The notes under the pieces: generated by a model
The model's input: the letters and a program-made list of their open reading frames with translations, nothing else
What the model was told of the DNA's origin: nothing
The model's database searches: none
Shown: piece after piece, positions 1 through 5,897 of the stretch
Position numbering within the stretch: the first letter of the stretch is position 1
How the letters are laid out: every line of letters starts with the position of its first letter
Translations under genes and position numbers: made by a program
DNA from: Chloroflexi bacterium RBG_16_51_16
GTDB taxonomy: Bacteria; Chloroflexota; Anaerolineae; Anaerolineales; Villigracilaceae
Assembly: GCA_001796785.1 (NCBI GenBank)
Contig: MGNL01000106.1
Span: forward strand, 11,130 to 21,544
Reading direction: 5' to 3'
Length of the DNA stretch: 10,415 nucleotides

Positions 1-761
1 AGCTGGCACGATCCTTATCTGGTCGTACGCGGGATCGCCGCGAGGTAGGCGCATTTTTAACAGAAGGGGTCCGCTTGATCGAAGAAGCGGTACAAACGGG
101 CTGGCCAATTCGTTATATCCTATATTCCGAGGAGGTCAGTACGCGTGGACATGAACTGATCGAAAAATCGAAGGCAATGGGTATTAATGTCGAACAAGCC
201 GCCTTCGATCTTATCCAATCCCTAACAGAGACCGAATTCTCTCAAGGCATACTTGCCGTTCTCGATGAACGTAGCCTGCGACTGCCCCCTCGGTTGGATT
301 TCGTCCTGATACCCGACCAAATTCGCGACCCGGGAAACCTGGGATCACTTCTGCGAAGCGCCATCGCAGCCGGGGTAAACGCGGTTCTGCTGCCCGATGG
401 CACGACCGATATCTATGCACCCAAAGTCGTTCGGGCGGGAATGGGTGCTCATTTTCGGCTGCCTATAAGAACAATGTCCTGGGATGAGATTGGCGGCATG
501 TGTAAGTCAGCGGCTCTGTTGGTTTATCTGGCTGAAATGAGCGGATTGCCGTACTGGGAATCGGACCTTCGCCCTCCACTCGCATTGATCGTGGGAGGAG
601 AAGCGGAAGGAGCCGGTGAGCAGGCGCGCAAGCTCGCCTCGAAGAAAATCGGAATACCCATGCAGCAGGGATACGAATCTCTCAACGCAGCCGTTGCCGG
701 ATCGATATTGATGTTCGAGGTGCTCAGACAGCGAGGCTCCGGGCTAGTGCGTCCGAAATAG
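1..761 (+). CDS. TrmH/SpoU-family RNA 2'-O-ribose methyltransferase, 5' end missing
   Basis: Predicted SAM-dependent methyltransferase that methylates a ribose 2'-OH in rRNA or tRNA in the cytoplasm. The frame is open from base 3, and the residues before the first TTG (position 75), LSGRTRDRREVGAFLTEGVR, look like the N-terminal RNA-binding domain of the family. The gene therefore starts upstream of the window and TTG75 is not the start; only about 10-15 residues should be missing. All three SpoU motifs of the trefoil-knot fold are visible: motif 1 IRDPGNLGSLLRSA (321-362, with the conserved Asn and Arg), motif 2 IVGGEAEGAG (588-617), and motif 3 starting IPMQQGYESLNAAVAG (from 654). The visible 252 residues fit the usual length of about 250-270. 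The target nucleotide cannot be read from the sequence; 23S rRNA is a common one for this subfamily. It lies 65 bases upstream of ilvE on the same strand. Confidence 0.93.
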   Translation, partial: LARSLSGRTRDRREVGAFLTEGVRLIEEAVQTGWPIRYILYSEEVSTRGHELIEKSKAMGINVEQAAFDLIQSLTETEFSQGILAVLDERSLRLPPRLDFVLIPDQIRDPGNLGSLLRSAIAAGVNAVLLPDGTTDIYAPKVVRAGMGAHFRLPIRTMSWDEIGGMCKSAALLVYLAEMSGLPYWESDLRPPLALIVGGEAEGAGEQARKLASKKIGIPMQQGYESLNAAVAGSILMFEVLRQRGSGLVRPK

Positions 762-779
762 TCAGCCTACCAGTTCGGT

Positions 780-797
780 TATAATTCTTACGTAAGA
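780..797 (+). promoter_or_regulatory. Possible ilvE promoter: -10 box followed by a 12-bp palindrome
   Basis: In the 65-base gap before ilvE there is a consensus -10 hexamer TATAAT (780-785). It is followed directly by the perfect palindrome TCTTACGTAAGA (786-797). I see no good -35 hexamer at 16-18 bases upstream, so the promoter would need an activator or be weak. The palindrome covers the expected transcription start and could be an operator, but this is inference from position only. Confidence 0.35.
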
Positions 798-826
798 GTT
801 GGTCCATCCCTTTTTGGAGGTGCCTC

Positions 827-1744
827 GTGGATCTCTCGAAGCACGCGTTTTTTGAGGGCAAGATCGTCCCCCTGTCAGAAGCCAAAATTAATATCGCCAC
901 CCATGCATTCTTATACGGCACAGCCGTATTCGGAGGGATGCGCTCGTACTGGAACGAAGAGAAAAAAAAACTCTTCATTTTCCGTCCCTTTGACCATTTC
1001 CACCGTCTGCTGCATTCGGCGCGCATGATGTCAATGCGTACAACCTACGATGAAGAAAGCCTGATCCAACTGACGATCGACCTGTGTCGGACGGATAACT
1101 GGAAACAGGACATTTACATGCGTCCAACCATTTACAAATGCGATCTCGGGATCGGTGTGCGACTGCATGATATTCACGACGAATTTTGTATGTTCGTTAC
1201 AGCGTATGAGAAATACGTCCCCAATGACAACAACGCCCACGTGACGATCTCGTCCTGGCGCCGTATCGATGATAATGTGATACCCGCCCGCGGCAAAGTA
1301 GCGGGTGCCTACGCTAACTCCTCGTTGATCAAATCGGATGCGATTCAATCCGGTTATGACGAGGCGTTAGTACTTGATCAGAACGGCCACGTTTCAGAAG
1401 GCTCGGCGATGAATGTCTTCATGGTCCGGGATGGTGTTTTGATTACCCCACCGGTGACGGACAACATCCTGGAGGGAATCATGCGCCGGACCGTAATGGA
1501 ATTGGCCAGGAAGGAACTCGGAATCGATGTGGTCGAACGCTCCATTGACCGCACAGAGGTGTTCATCGCAGATGAATTGTTCTTCAGTGGTACAGCCGCC
1601 CAGGTAACGGTGATCACGCAGGTCGATCACAGACCGGTCGGCAGTGGTAAGATAGGTCCGATTGCTGGAAAATTGCGTGAACTGGTTGAGAATATCGTCC
1701 GGGCTAGAATTCCAAAGTATACGGATTGGAACGTGGAAGTATAA
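827..1744 (+). CDS. ilvE: Branched-chain amino acid aminotransferase
   Basis: PLP-dependent class IV aminotransferase. It transfers the amino group between glutamate and branched-chain 2-oxo acids, the last step of Leu, Ile and Val synthesis, in the cytoplasm. The start is GTG at 827, supported by a GGAGG ribosome-binding site at 816-820. Length is 305 residues, typical for bacterial IlvE. Visible signatures are YGTAVFGGMRSY near residues 30-41 (family YGTxxFEGIR), YMRPTIYKCDLGIGV at 97-111, the PLP Schiff-base lysine predicted at K157 in IPARGKVAGAYANSSL, DQNGHVSEGSAMNVF at 184-198, and SGTAAQVT near 254-261. A D-amino-acid transaminase or aminodeoxychorismate lyase is less likely because of the length and the MRP/GxGV block. 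Codons 46-48 are an A9 tract inside an inverted repeat (956-976). The gene ends in a strong terminator. Confidence 0.95.
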   Translation: MDLSKHAFFEGKIVPLSEAKINIATHAFLYGTAVFGGMRSYWNEEKKKLFIFRPFDHFHRLLHSARMMSMRTTYDEESLIQLTIDLCRTDNWKQDIYMRPTIYKCDLGIGVRLHDIHDEFCMFVTAYEKYVPNDNNAHVTISSWRRIDDNVIPARGKVAGAYANSSLIKSDAIQSGYDEALVLDQNGHVSEGSAMNVFMVRDGVLITPPVTDNILEGIMRRTVMELARKELGIDVVERSIDRTEVFIADELFFSGTAAQVTVITQVDHRPVGSGKIGPIAGKLRELVENIVRARIPKYTDWNVEV

Positions 1745-1782
1745 CTAAGTGAATCATTGATTCAAAGGAATACGCTAATTAA

Positions 1783-1815
1783 AAAACCGCCTGCGACATT
1801 TCCGCAGGCGGTTTT
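1783..1815. terminator. Bidirectional Rho-independent terminator between convergent genes
   Basis: A perfect 13-bp stem, AAAACCGCCTGCG (1783-1795) paired with CGCAGGCGGTTTT (1803-1815), encloses a 7-base loop. T-rich sequence follows on the + strand, and an A-run (from 1781) gives the U-tract on the - strand. It lies 38 bases after the ilvE stop and 12 bases after the stop of the convergent - strand gene, so it probably ends both transcripts. Confidence 0.93.
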
Positions 1816-1827
1816 CATTTTCAATTT

Positions 1828-2565
1828 TCAATTTTTCTTAAACCGAACCAAAACCAGGTTCTTTTCACATTCATTGAACGTGTCGAGGTAAACATTCTCG
1901 GATAACGGCTTGCCGGCCTGGTCCAATAATTGCAAATACAACTGATCCCTGCTGGTGATCGGTGTGGAGCTCAACATGAACTCAAATCCCGAACGCCCAT
2001 AATCCGGGTTGACCCCGCTGACCGTGGTCATGTTGATGTTTTTTCCATTATAAGTGCCGACGATCCGTACGACCAAACCGACGATATCACTGTTGTTCGT
2101 ATCCAGTACAGAACCACCTACACCCTGCCAGTTACACCCTGCGTTTTGAAGATGGGGTATCAAGCTGCTCGATATGGCCTGCGGATTGTCAGGCGAAAAA
2201 GCGGTCGTGGGTAGTTTGGTAGGGCTGGGGGTTTTACTCGGGGGAACGAGAGAGAATCCTGTCGGTGAAGCCTGGAGAGTAAAGGTGGGCACGAGGGTCG
2301 GAGTTTGTGTCCATCCACCGATTGTCGTCGGTGTCCAGGTCGCTTCGAGTTGTATGGGTGTTATGGTGAATGTAGGCGGGGCATACGGATTGGCTTCGTT
2401 GGGAGGCAATGGATTAATGAAAAGGGAAGGATTCATAAATAGAATCACAAAATATCCCGCCAAGCAGAGAGTGACAAGCATGGCCAAAACAGACAGGAAA
2501 TCCCACACCTCAATGCGTGGGCCTGGCTTACGTACGGGTGCTTCCAAGCTATCGTACTTATCCAT
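1828..2565 (-). CDS. Membrane-anchored protein with Thr/Pro stalk and small C-terminal domain, function unknown
   Basis: Not assigned to a named family. The 245 residues show three parts. First is a cytoplasmic N-terminus of about 20 residues, then one membrane helix at about 24-44 (FLSVLAMLVTLCLAGYFVILF). Next is a Thr/Pro/Ser-rich stalk at about 52-128. Last is a compact C-terminal domain (about 130-245) starting near NAGCNWQGVGGSVLD and ending in a basic tail RFKKN. Cys144 and Cys233 bracket the domain and could form a disulfide, which would suit an extracytoplasmic location. The pattern of short beta-like stretches (GLVVRIVGTYNG, LYLQLLDQAGKPL) suggests a beta-sandwich, but that is inference. 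The ATG at 2565 has an AGGA seven bases upstream. It lies 26 bases after the isomerase gene on the same strand, so the two are probably co-transcribed; a role in surface structure is possible but not shown. Confidence 0.85.
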   Translation of the reverse strand: MDKYDSLEAPVRKPGPRIEVWDFLSVLAMLVTLCLAGYFVILFMNPSLFINPLPPNEANPYAPPTFTITPIQLEATWTPTTIGGWTQTPTLVPTFTLQASPTGFSLVPPSKTPSPTKLPTTAFSPDNPQAISSSLIPHLQNAGCNWQGVGGSVLDTNNSDIVGLVVRIVGTYNGKNINMTTVSGVNPDYGRSGFEFMLSSTPITSRDQLYLQLLDQAGKPLSENVYLDTFNECEKNLVLVRFKKN

Positions 2566-2591
2566 GTACCAGTCCTGCCACTATATCGACA

Positions 2592-3509
2592 TCAGGGAAA
2601 CTGCACAATATCACTTTTGACCCTTTTTTCGTCCAGCCAGGAGAGCAGGCTTTTCTCTTGAAGGGCCAGCAAAGCATCGGGGGATAACGGACGGTCCCCT
2701 CGTTCAACTATAAAAAAGAGATGGTAACCAGCCTTTGAAGCTATTACAGAAGAATAACTGCCCACCGGTGTGCTAAAGACAGCTTCATCCGCGCTCTGAT
2801 CGAGCAGATAACCCTGCGGCACCCAGCCCAATTCACCGCGTGCGACCGGATCATAGATCGCTGCCAATTGATTAAAATCCTGGCCACCATCCAGTTGGGC
2901 TTTAATCTCGTCCGCTTCACCCGCATTATAGGTCAGGATCTGGCGAACATGAACCTGCTCAGTGCTCGTCGATACATCTGCAATGATTTTGTCACGCATC
3001 CAAGCAGCATCAATCGCACGGCGCAGCGCCACGCTCAGAGACTCATCCGTATATCCATTCTCTGACATCCACTTGGATAAAGCTGCTTCATCTCCAAGCG
3101 CATCGACGAGTGCCTGGTGGCGGGATGCTAATTCTGAATCGGGGCATTCATAACCCGCCTCGTGCGCTCCCTGAGCCAAAAGTTCAAGATCTATCAGATC
3201 ATCCAAAACGGTCTGTTTAGCTTCTTCTGAGGGTATTGATTTTCCAAGTTCAATTTGAGCACTCTGAAAGCGTCCCAGCTCTGACTCGAATTCCGCGAGG
3301 GTAATGTATTGACCGTTAACCCTTGCGGCCAACGGTGGCGGTGTCGGTGTTGGAGGCGCAGGCGTTGCGCTTGGCAGGATTGCTGTGGGTGTTACCCGAG
3401 ATCCAAGAATTGCCTCGCATGCAGAAAGAACAAGTAACGAGGTCGTAATTACAACCATCCGGGTGATCCTGGTTAAAAGCGGTTGAGCCATGGAATTCAT
3501 CGACAGCAT
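2592..3509 (-). CDS. Parvulin-type peptidyl-prolyl cis-trans isomerase lipoprotein (PrsA/SurA-like)
   Basis: Predicted extracytoplasmic foldase that speeds cis-trans isomerisation at prolyl bonds and helps exported proteins fold. Numbering from ATG 3509 (305 residues): a lipoprotein signal with Arg14/Arg17, a hydrophobic core and lipobox LSAC (lipidated Cys31); a Pro/Thr linker at about 40-60; a SurA_N-like helical region at about 62-180 (opening ARVNGQYITLAEFESEL); and a rotamase domain at about 185-271 with VHVRQILTY, GELGWVPQG and GYHLFFIVERGDRP. In-frame ATGs also occur at 3500 and 3491. The start at 3491 (MAQPLLTRITRM..., 299 residues) is my preference, because an extended -10 promoter overlaps the first ATG and would start transcription near 3501. 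None of these starts has a good ribosome-binding site. It lies downstream of the groEL terminator and 26 bases before the membrane-anchored protein gene, which it probably co-expresses with. Confidence 0.9.
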   Translation of the reverse strand: MLSMNSMAQPLLTRITRMVVITTSLLVLSACEAILGSRVTPTAILPSATPAPPTPTPPPLAARVNGQYITLAEFESELGRFQSAQIELGKSIPSEEAKQTVLDDLIDLELLAQGAHEAGYECPDSELASRHQALVDALGDEAALSKWMSENGYTDESLSVALRRAIDAAWMRDKIIADVSTSTEQVHVRQILTYNAGEADEIKAQLDGGQDFNQLAAIYDPVARGELGWVPQGYLLDQSADEAVFSTPVGSYSSVIASKAGYHLFFIVERGDRPLSPDALLALQEKSLLSWLDEKRVKSDIVQFP

Positions 3510-3516
3510 TATACCA
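3508..3516 (-). promoter_or_regulatory. Extended -10 promoter for the isomerase lipoprotein gene
   Basis: Reading the - strand, TGGTATAAT fits the extended -10 form (TGn followed by TATAAT; the hexamer is at 3513-3508). It lies just past the groEL terminator U-tract. No -35 box is evident, as is usual for extended -10 promoters. Transcription would start near 3501-3502, inside the longest reading frame, leaving the ATGs at 3500 or 3491 with little or no leader. Not proven; read-through from groEL is the alternative. Confidence 0.5.
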
Positions 3517-3521
3517 ATGAT

Positions 3522-3586
3522 AAAAAACTCACCCCGTTCATCTCTCTGGATAACAACTCGTCGTTCAGAGAGATAGCCGGGGTGAG
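3522..3586 (-). terminator. Rho-independent terminator downstream of groEL
   Basis: Long two-part hairpin. The outer stem pairs CTCACCCCG (3528-3536) with CGGGGTGAG (3578-3586). A symmetrical 3+3 internal loop follows, then the inner stem pairs ATCTCTCTG (3540-3548) with CAGAGAGAT (3566-3574). On the - strand the hairpin is followed by TTTTTT (3527-3522), a typical U-tract. It starts 53 bases after the groEL stop. Its tail ends only 12 bases before the first ATG of the next gene, so it insulates the heat-shock operon from that gene or limits read-through. Confidence 0.88.
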
Positions 3587-3639
3587 GATCGGGTTATTTT
3601 ATGCTCTGGATCTTATGGGGAGTCGTCTTGGTCCAGGGT

Positions 3640-5298
3640 TTAGTAATCCATGCCGCCGGGTGGCATGGACGGTGCCTTTTCCTTCTCAGGGATATCAGTG
3701 ATCAAAACATCGGTGGTCAACATCATGGCTGCGATGGAGGCTGCGTTTTCGAGCGCCCCGCGGACGACCTTCACAGGATCAATGATCCCTGCCTTGATCA
3801 TGTCCACGTATTCATCCGTGAGCACGTCATAACCGATGTTCATGTTGACGGATTTTTTACCATCTGATGATTCACCCTGCTGTTTACGGCGGACGGTGTC
3901 AATGATCACCGAACCGTCCTGGCCAGCATTCGAGGCGAGCTTGCGGATGGGCGCTTCCAGAGATTTCTTGACGATGTTGATGCCAACCCGCTCTTCCTCA
4001 TCCTCGCTCTTTAGTTTATCCAGCTTGGCAACCGCATTCAGGAGCGAAATTTCACCCCCGGGAACGATCCCTTCTTCCACAGCTGCACGCGCTGCAGACA
4101 AGGCATCTTCGACCCGGTGTTTCTTTTCTTTCATTTCGGTTTCGGTAGCCGCCCCGACCCGGATGATGGCAACCCCTCCTGAAAGCTTGGCTAGCCGTTC
4201 CTGGAGTTTTTCCTTGTCATAATCGCTGGTGCTCTTATCGATCTCGACCCGGATCTCCTTGATCCGGCCCTCGATAGCGGATTTTTCGCCCTTACCGCCA
4301 ACGATTGTGGTGTTCTCCTTGTCAGAGACAACCTTCTCAGCCCGTCCCAGGTCACTGGTCTGGGTGGTTTCCAACTTGCGGCCCATCTCCTCAGAGATCA
4401 CCTGTCCGCCTGTCAGTGCGGCGATGTCCTGGAGCATAGCCTTACGGCGATCACCGAAACCAGGCGCCTTGACAGCCAGCACGTTCAGCATGCCGCGCAG
4501 TTTGTTCAACACCAGGGTTGCCAGAGCCTCACCATCGATATCTTCCGCGATGATGACCAGCTCACGTTTGCCCACCTGGACGAGTTTCTCTAAAAGTGGA
4601 ACGATGTCCTGGGCAGCGGAAATTTTCTTGTCGTAGATCAGGATATACGGCTCGGCTATGACCGCCTCCATATGCTCCGGGTCGGTCACGAAGTATGCGG
4701 AGATGTAACCGCGATCGAACTGCATGCCCTCAACGTATTCCTCTTCGAACTGGAGGGATTTAGATTCTTCAACCGTGACTACACCGTCCTTGCCAACTTT
4801 ATCCATCACACGGGCGATCAGGTCGCCAATTTCTGAATCGGCTGCGGAGTTTGTAGCCACTGAAGCAATTTCTTCCTTGGTATCGATCTTAACGGAGGAC
4901 TTCTTGAGTTCGGCTACTACCGTTTCAGTAGCCATCTCGATTCCTCGCTTTAGCAGCATGGGGTTATATCCGGCTTCAAGCGCCTTAAGACCTTCATTGA
5001 CAATGGCATGAGCCAGGACGGTTGAGGTCGTGGTGCCGTCTCCGGCGATGTCGTTGGTCTTTGAGGCAGCTTCTTTTAGAAGCTGGGCACCCATGTTCTC
5101 AAATGGATCTTCGAGTTCAACTTCCTTGGCGACAGACACTCCATCGTGGGTGATGGTCGGCGAACCAAATTTGCGGTCCACTGCGACGTTGCGCCCCTTG
5201 GGTCCGAGTGTCGAAGAAACGGCATTCGCAACCACGTTCATGCCATTCCTGAGTTTCCGTCGTGCTTCCTCTGAAAATAATAATTGTTTTGCAGCCAT
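3640..5298 (-). CDS. groEL: 60 kDa chaperonin GroEL
   Basis: ATP-driven chaperonin that folds non-native proteins inside a double-ring cage capped by GroES, in the cytoplasm. The full-length 552 residues align end to end with the family from memory: LGPKGRNV at 31-38, Asp52 in THDGVSV, the nucleotide loop DGTTTSTVL at 87-95, the apical-domain segment FDRGYISAYFVTDPE near 194-208, and the catalytic Asp398 in RVEDALSA. The C-terminus ends MPPGGMDY, a short form of the Gly/Met tail. One oddity: the usually invariant GGG of the EEGIVPGGG loop (414-416) reads GGE. The ATG at 5298 has AAAGGAAG six bases upstream. It follows groES by 34 bases in the same operon and is closed by the terminator at 3522-3586. 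Expression is expected to be controlled from the CIRCE-bearing promoter in front of groES. Confidence 0.99.
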   Translation of the reverse strand: MAAKQLLFSEEARRKLRNGMNVVANAVSSTLGPKGRNVAVDRKFGSPTITHDGVSVAKEVELEDPFENMGAQLLKEAASKTNDIAGDGTTTSTVLAHAIVNEGLKALEAGYNPMLLKRGIEMATETVVAELKKSSVKIDTKEEIASVATNSAADSEIGDLIARVMDKVGKDGVVTVEESKSLQFEEEYVEGMQFDRGYISAYFVTDPEHMEAVIAEPYILIYDKKISAAQDIVPLLEKLVQVGKRELVIIAEDIDGEALATLVLNKLRGMLNVLAVKAPGFGDRRKAMLQDIAALTGGQVISEEMGRKLETTQTSDLGRAEKVVSDKENTTIVGGKGEKSAIEGRIKEIRVEIDKSTSDYDKEKLQERLAKLSGGVAIIRVGAATETEMKEKKHRVEDALSAARAAVEEGIVPGGEISLLNAVAKLDKLKSEDEEERVGINIVKKSLEAPIRKLASNAGQDGSVIIDTVRRKQQGESSDGKKSVNMNIGYDVLTDEYVDMIKAGIIDPVKVVRGALENAASIAAMMLTTDVLITDIPEKEKAPSMPPGGMDY

Positions 5299-5332
5299 AG
5301 TTCACTTCCTTTGATTAAGGTAACAGAATGAT

Positions 5333-5629
5333 TTAATCCATAATCCCGAGCAGGTCACTCTCGCGCATGATCAGCAATTTCTTGCCGTCCATCTTGACCT
5401 CGGTGCCTGAATACTTGGCGAAGAGCACGGTATCACCCACCTTGACATCCATGGGTACGCGCTTGCCTTCCTCGTCGCGATCGCCTGGACCGGCAGCCAG
5501 AATTTTGCCCTGTTGGGGTTTCTCCTTGGCTGTTTCCGGCAGTACGATCCCACCCGCAGTCAGTTCTTCCTGCTCGATGGGTTCCACCAGGACGCGACCT
5601 CCCAGCGGTTTAAATGTGATTTTTGCCAT
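5333..5629 (-). CDS. groES: 10 kDa co-chaperonin GroES
   Basis: Heptameric lid that binds GroEL and closes the folding chamber. The 98 residues have the standard start (FKPLGGRVLVEP), the mobile loop at about 21-41 with the GroEL-contacting hydrophobic triplet IVL (28-30), and the core blocks VKVGDTVLFAKYSGTEV and LLIMRESDLLGIM. Length is normal for the family. The ATG at 5629 has a strong ribosome-binding site AGGAGG (complement of 5636-5641) six bases upstream. It is first in the groES-groEL operon, with a leader of about 135 bases between CIRCE and the start codon. Confidence 0.99.
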   Translation of the reverse strand: MAKITFKPLGGRVLVEPIEQEELTAGGIVLPETAKEKPQQGKILAAGPGDRDEEGKRVPMDVKVGDTVLFAKYSGTEVKMDGKKLLIMRESDLLGIMD

Positions 5630-5764
5630 ATTAAGCCTCCTAAGAATAGCGTTTGTTAATTTGACAATTCATTCGAGCGCTATACGAGAGCGGTCAGAAT
5701 GAGGCTGGTGAATTCAAACAGCCAGCGTTAATAATTTAATCGGCTTGTCAAACTACGCATGAAA

Positions 5765-5791
5765 TTAGCACTCTAAGAGAACGAGTGCTAA
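5765..5791 (-). promoter_or_regulatory. CIRCE element (HrcA operator) of groESL
   Basis: A perfect match to the CIRCE consensus: TTAGCACTC (5765-5773), nine spacer bases, GAGTGCTAA (5783-5791). In other bacteria this inverted repeat is bound by the heat-labile repressor HrcA, so groESL should be derepressed on heat shock. It begins six bases after the -10 box, over the expected transcription start. hrcA itself is not in the window. Confidence 0.97.
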
Positions 5792-5796
5792 TCTAG

Positions 5797-5825
5797 ATAA
5801 TACTCAGTTTCTCAGTCAAAGTCAA
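5797..5825 (-). promoter_or_regulatory. Sigma-70-type promoter of groES-groEL
   Basis: On the - strand, -35 TTGACT (5825-5820) and -10 TATTAT (5802-5797) are separated by exactly 17 bases. The expected start site falls at the upstream edge of CIRCE, the standard arrangement for HrcA control. The rest of the gap between the TPR gene stop and groES (5630-5897) holds no gene I can support, and I see no strong terminator for the upstream TPR gene, so some read-through into groESL is possible. Confidence 0.88.
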
Positions 5826-5897
5826 GGGAATCTATTAGTCTCTTACAAATTTCTGATGAAAATCACCCCCTTAAATTATTTGCCGCATCAAAATAGG

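Noticed and set aside
75..77. TTG as the start of the methyltransferase gene
   Set aside because: The frame is open upstream to the window edge and those residues match the family's N-terminal domain, so the real start is outside the window.
1751..1763. Palindrome GAATCA-T-TGATTC just after the ilvE stop
   Set aside because: AT-rich, short and without a neighbouring promoter; the strong hairpin at 1783-1815 explains termination, so this is probably chance.
1930..2620. Two + strand frames (1930-2214, 2174-2620) opposite the Thr/Pro-stalk protein
   Set aside because: No ribosome-binding site or recognisable motif. They mirror the - strand gene, whose membrane helix, linker and terminator fit a real protein.
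3340..3400. Low-complexity Pro/Thr codon runs (also near 2215-2345, 5900-5935 and 7170-7190), possible DNA repeats
   Set aside because: They are protein linkers after signal or membrane segments; units are irregular and not tandem DNA repeats.
4229..5314. Long open frames on the + strand across groEL (for example 4229-4636 and 5030-5314)
   Set aside because: They lie antisense to an unmistakable GroEL; the translations are Ser/Thr/Pro-rich without any family signature, as expected from antisense reading of GC-biased codons.
5661..5686. TTGACA (5661-5666) and TATACG (5681-5686) on the + strand, a possible promoter running away from groES
   Set aside because: The spacer is only 14 bases and no + strand gene follows; it would run antisense into the TPR gene.
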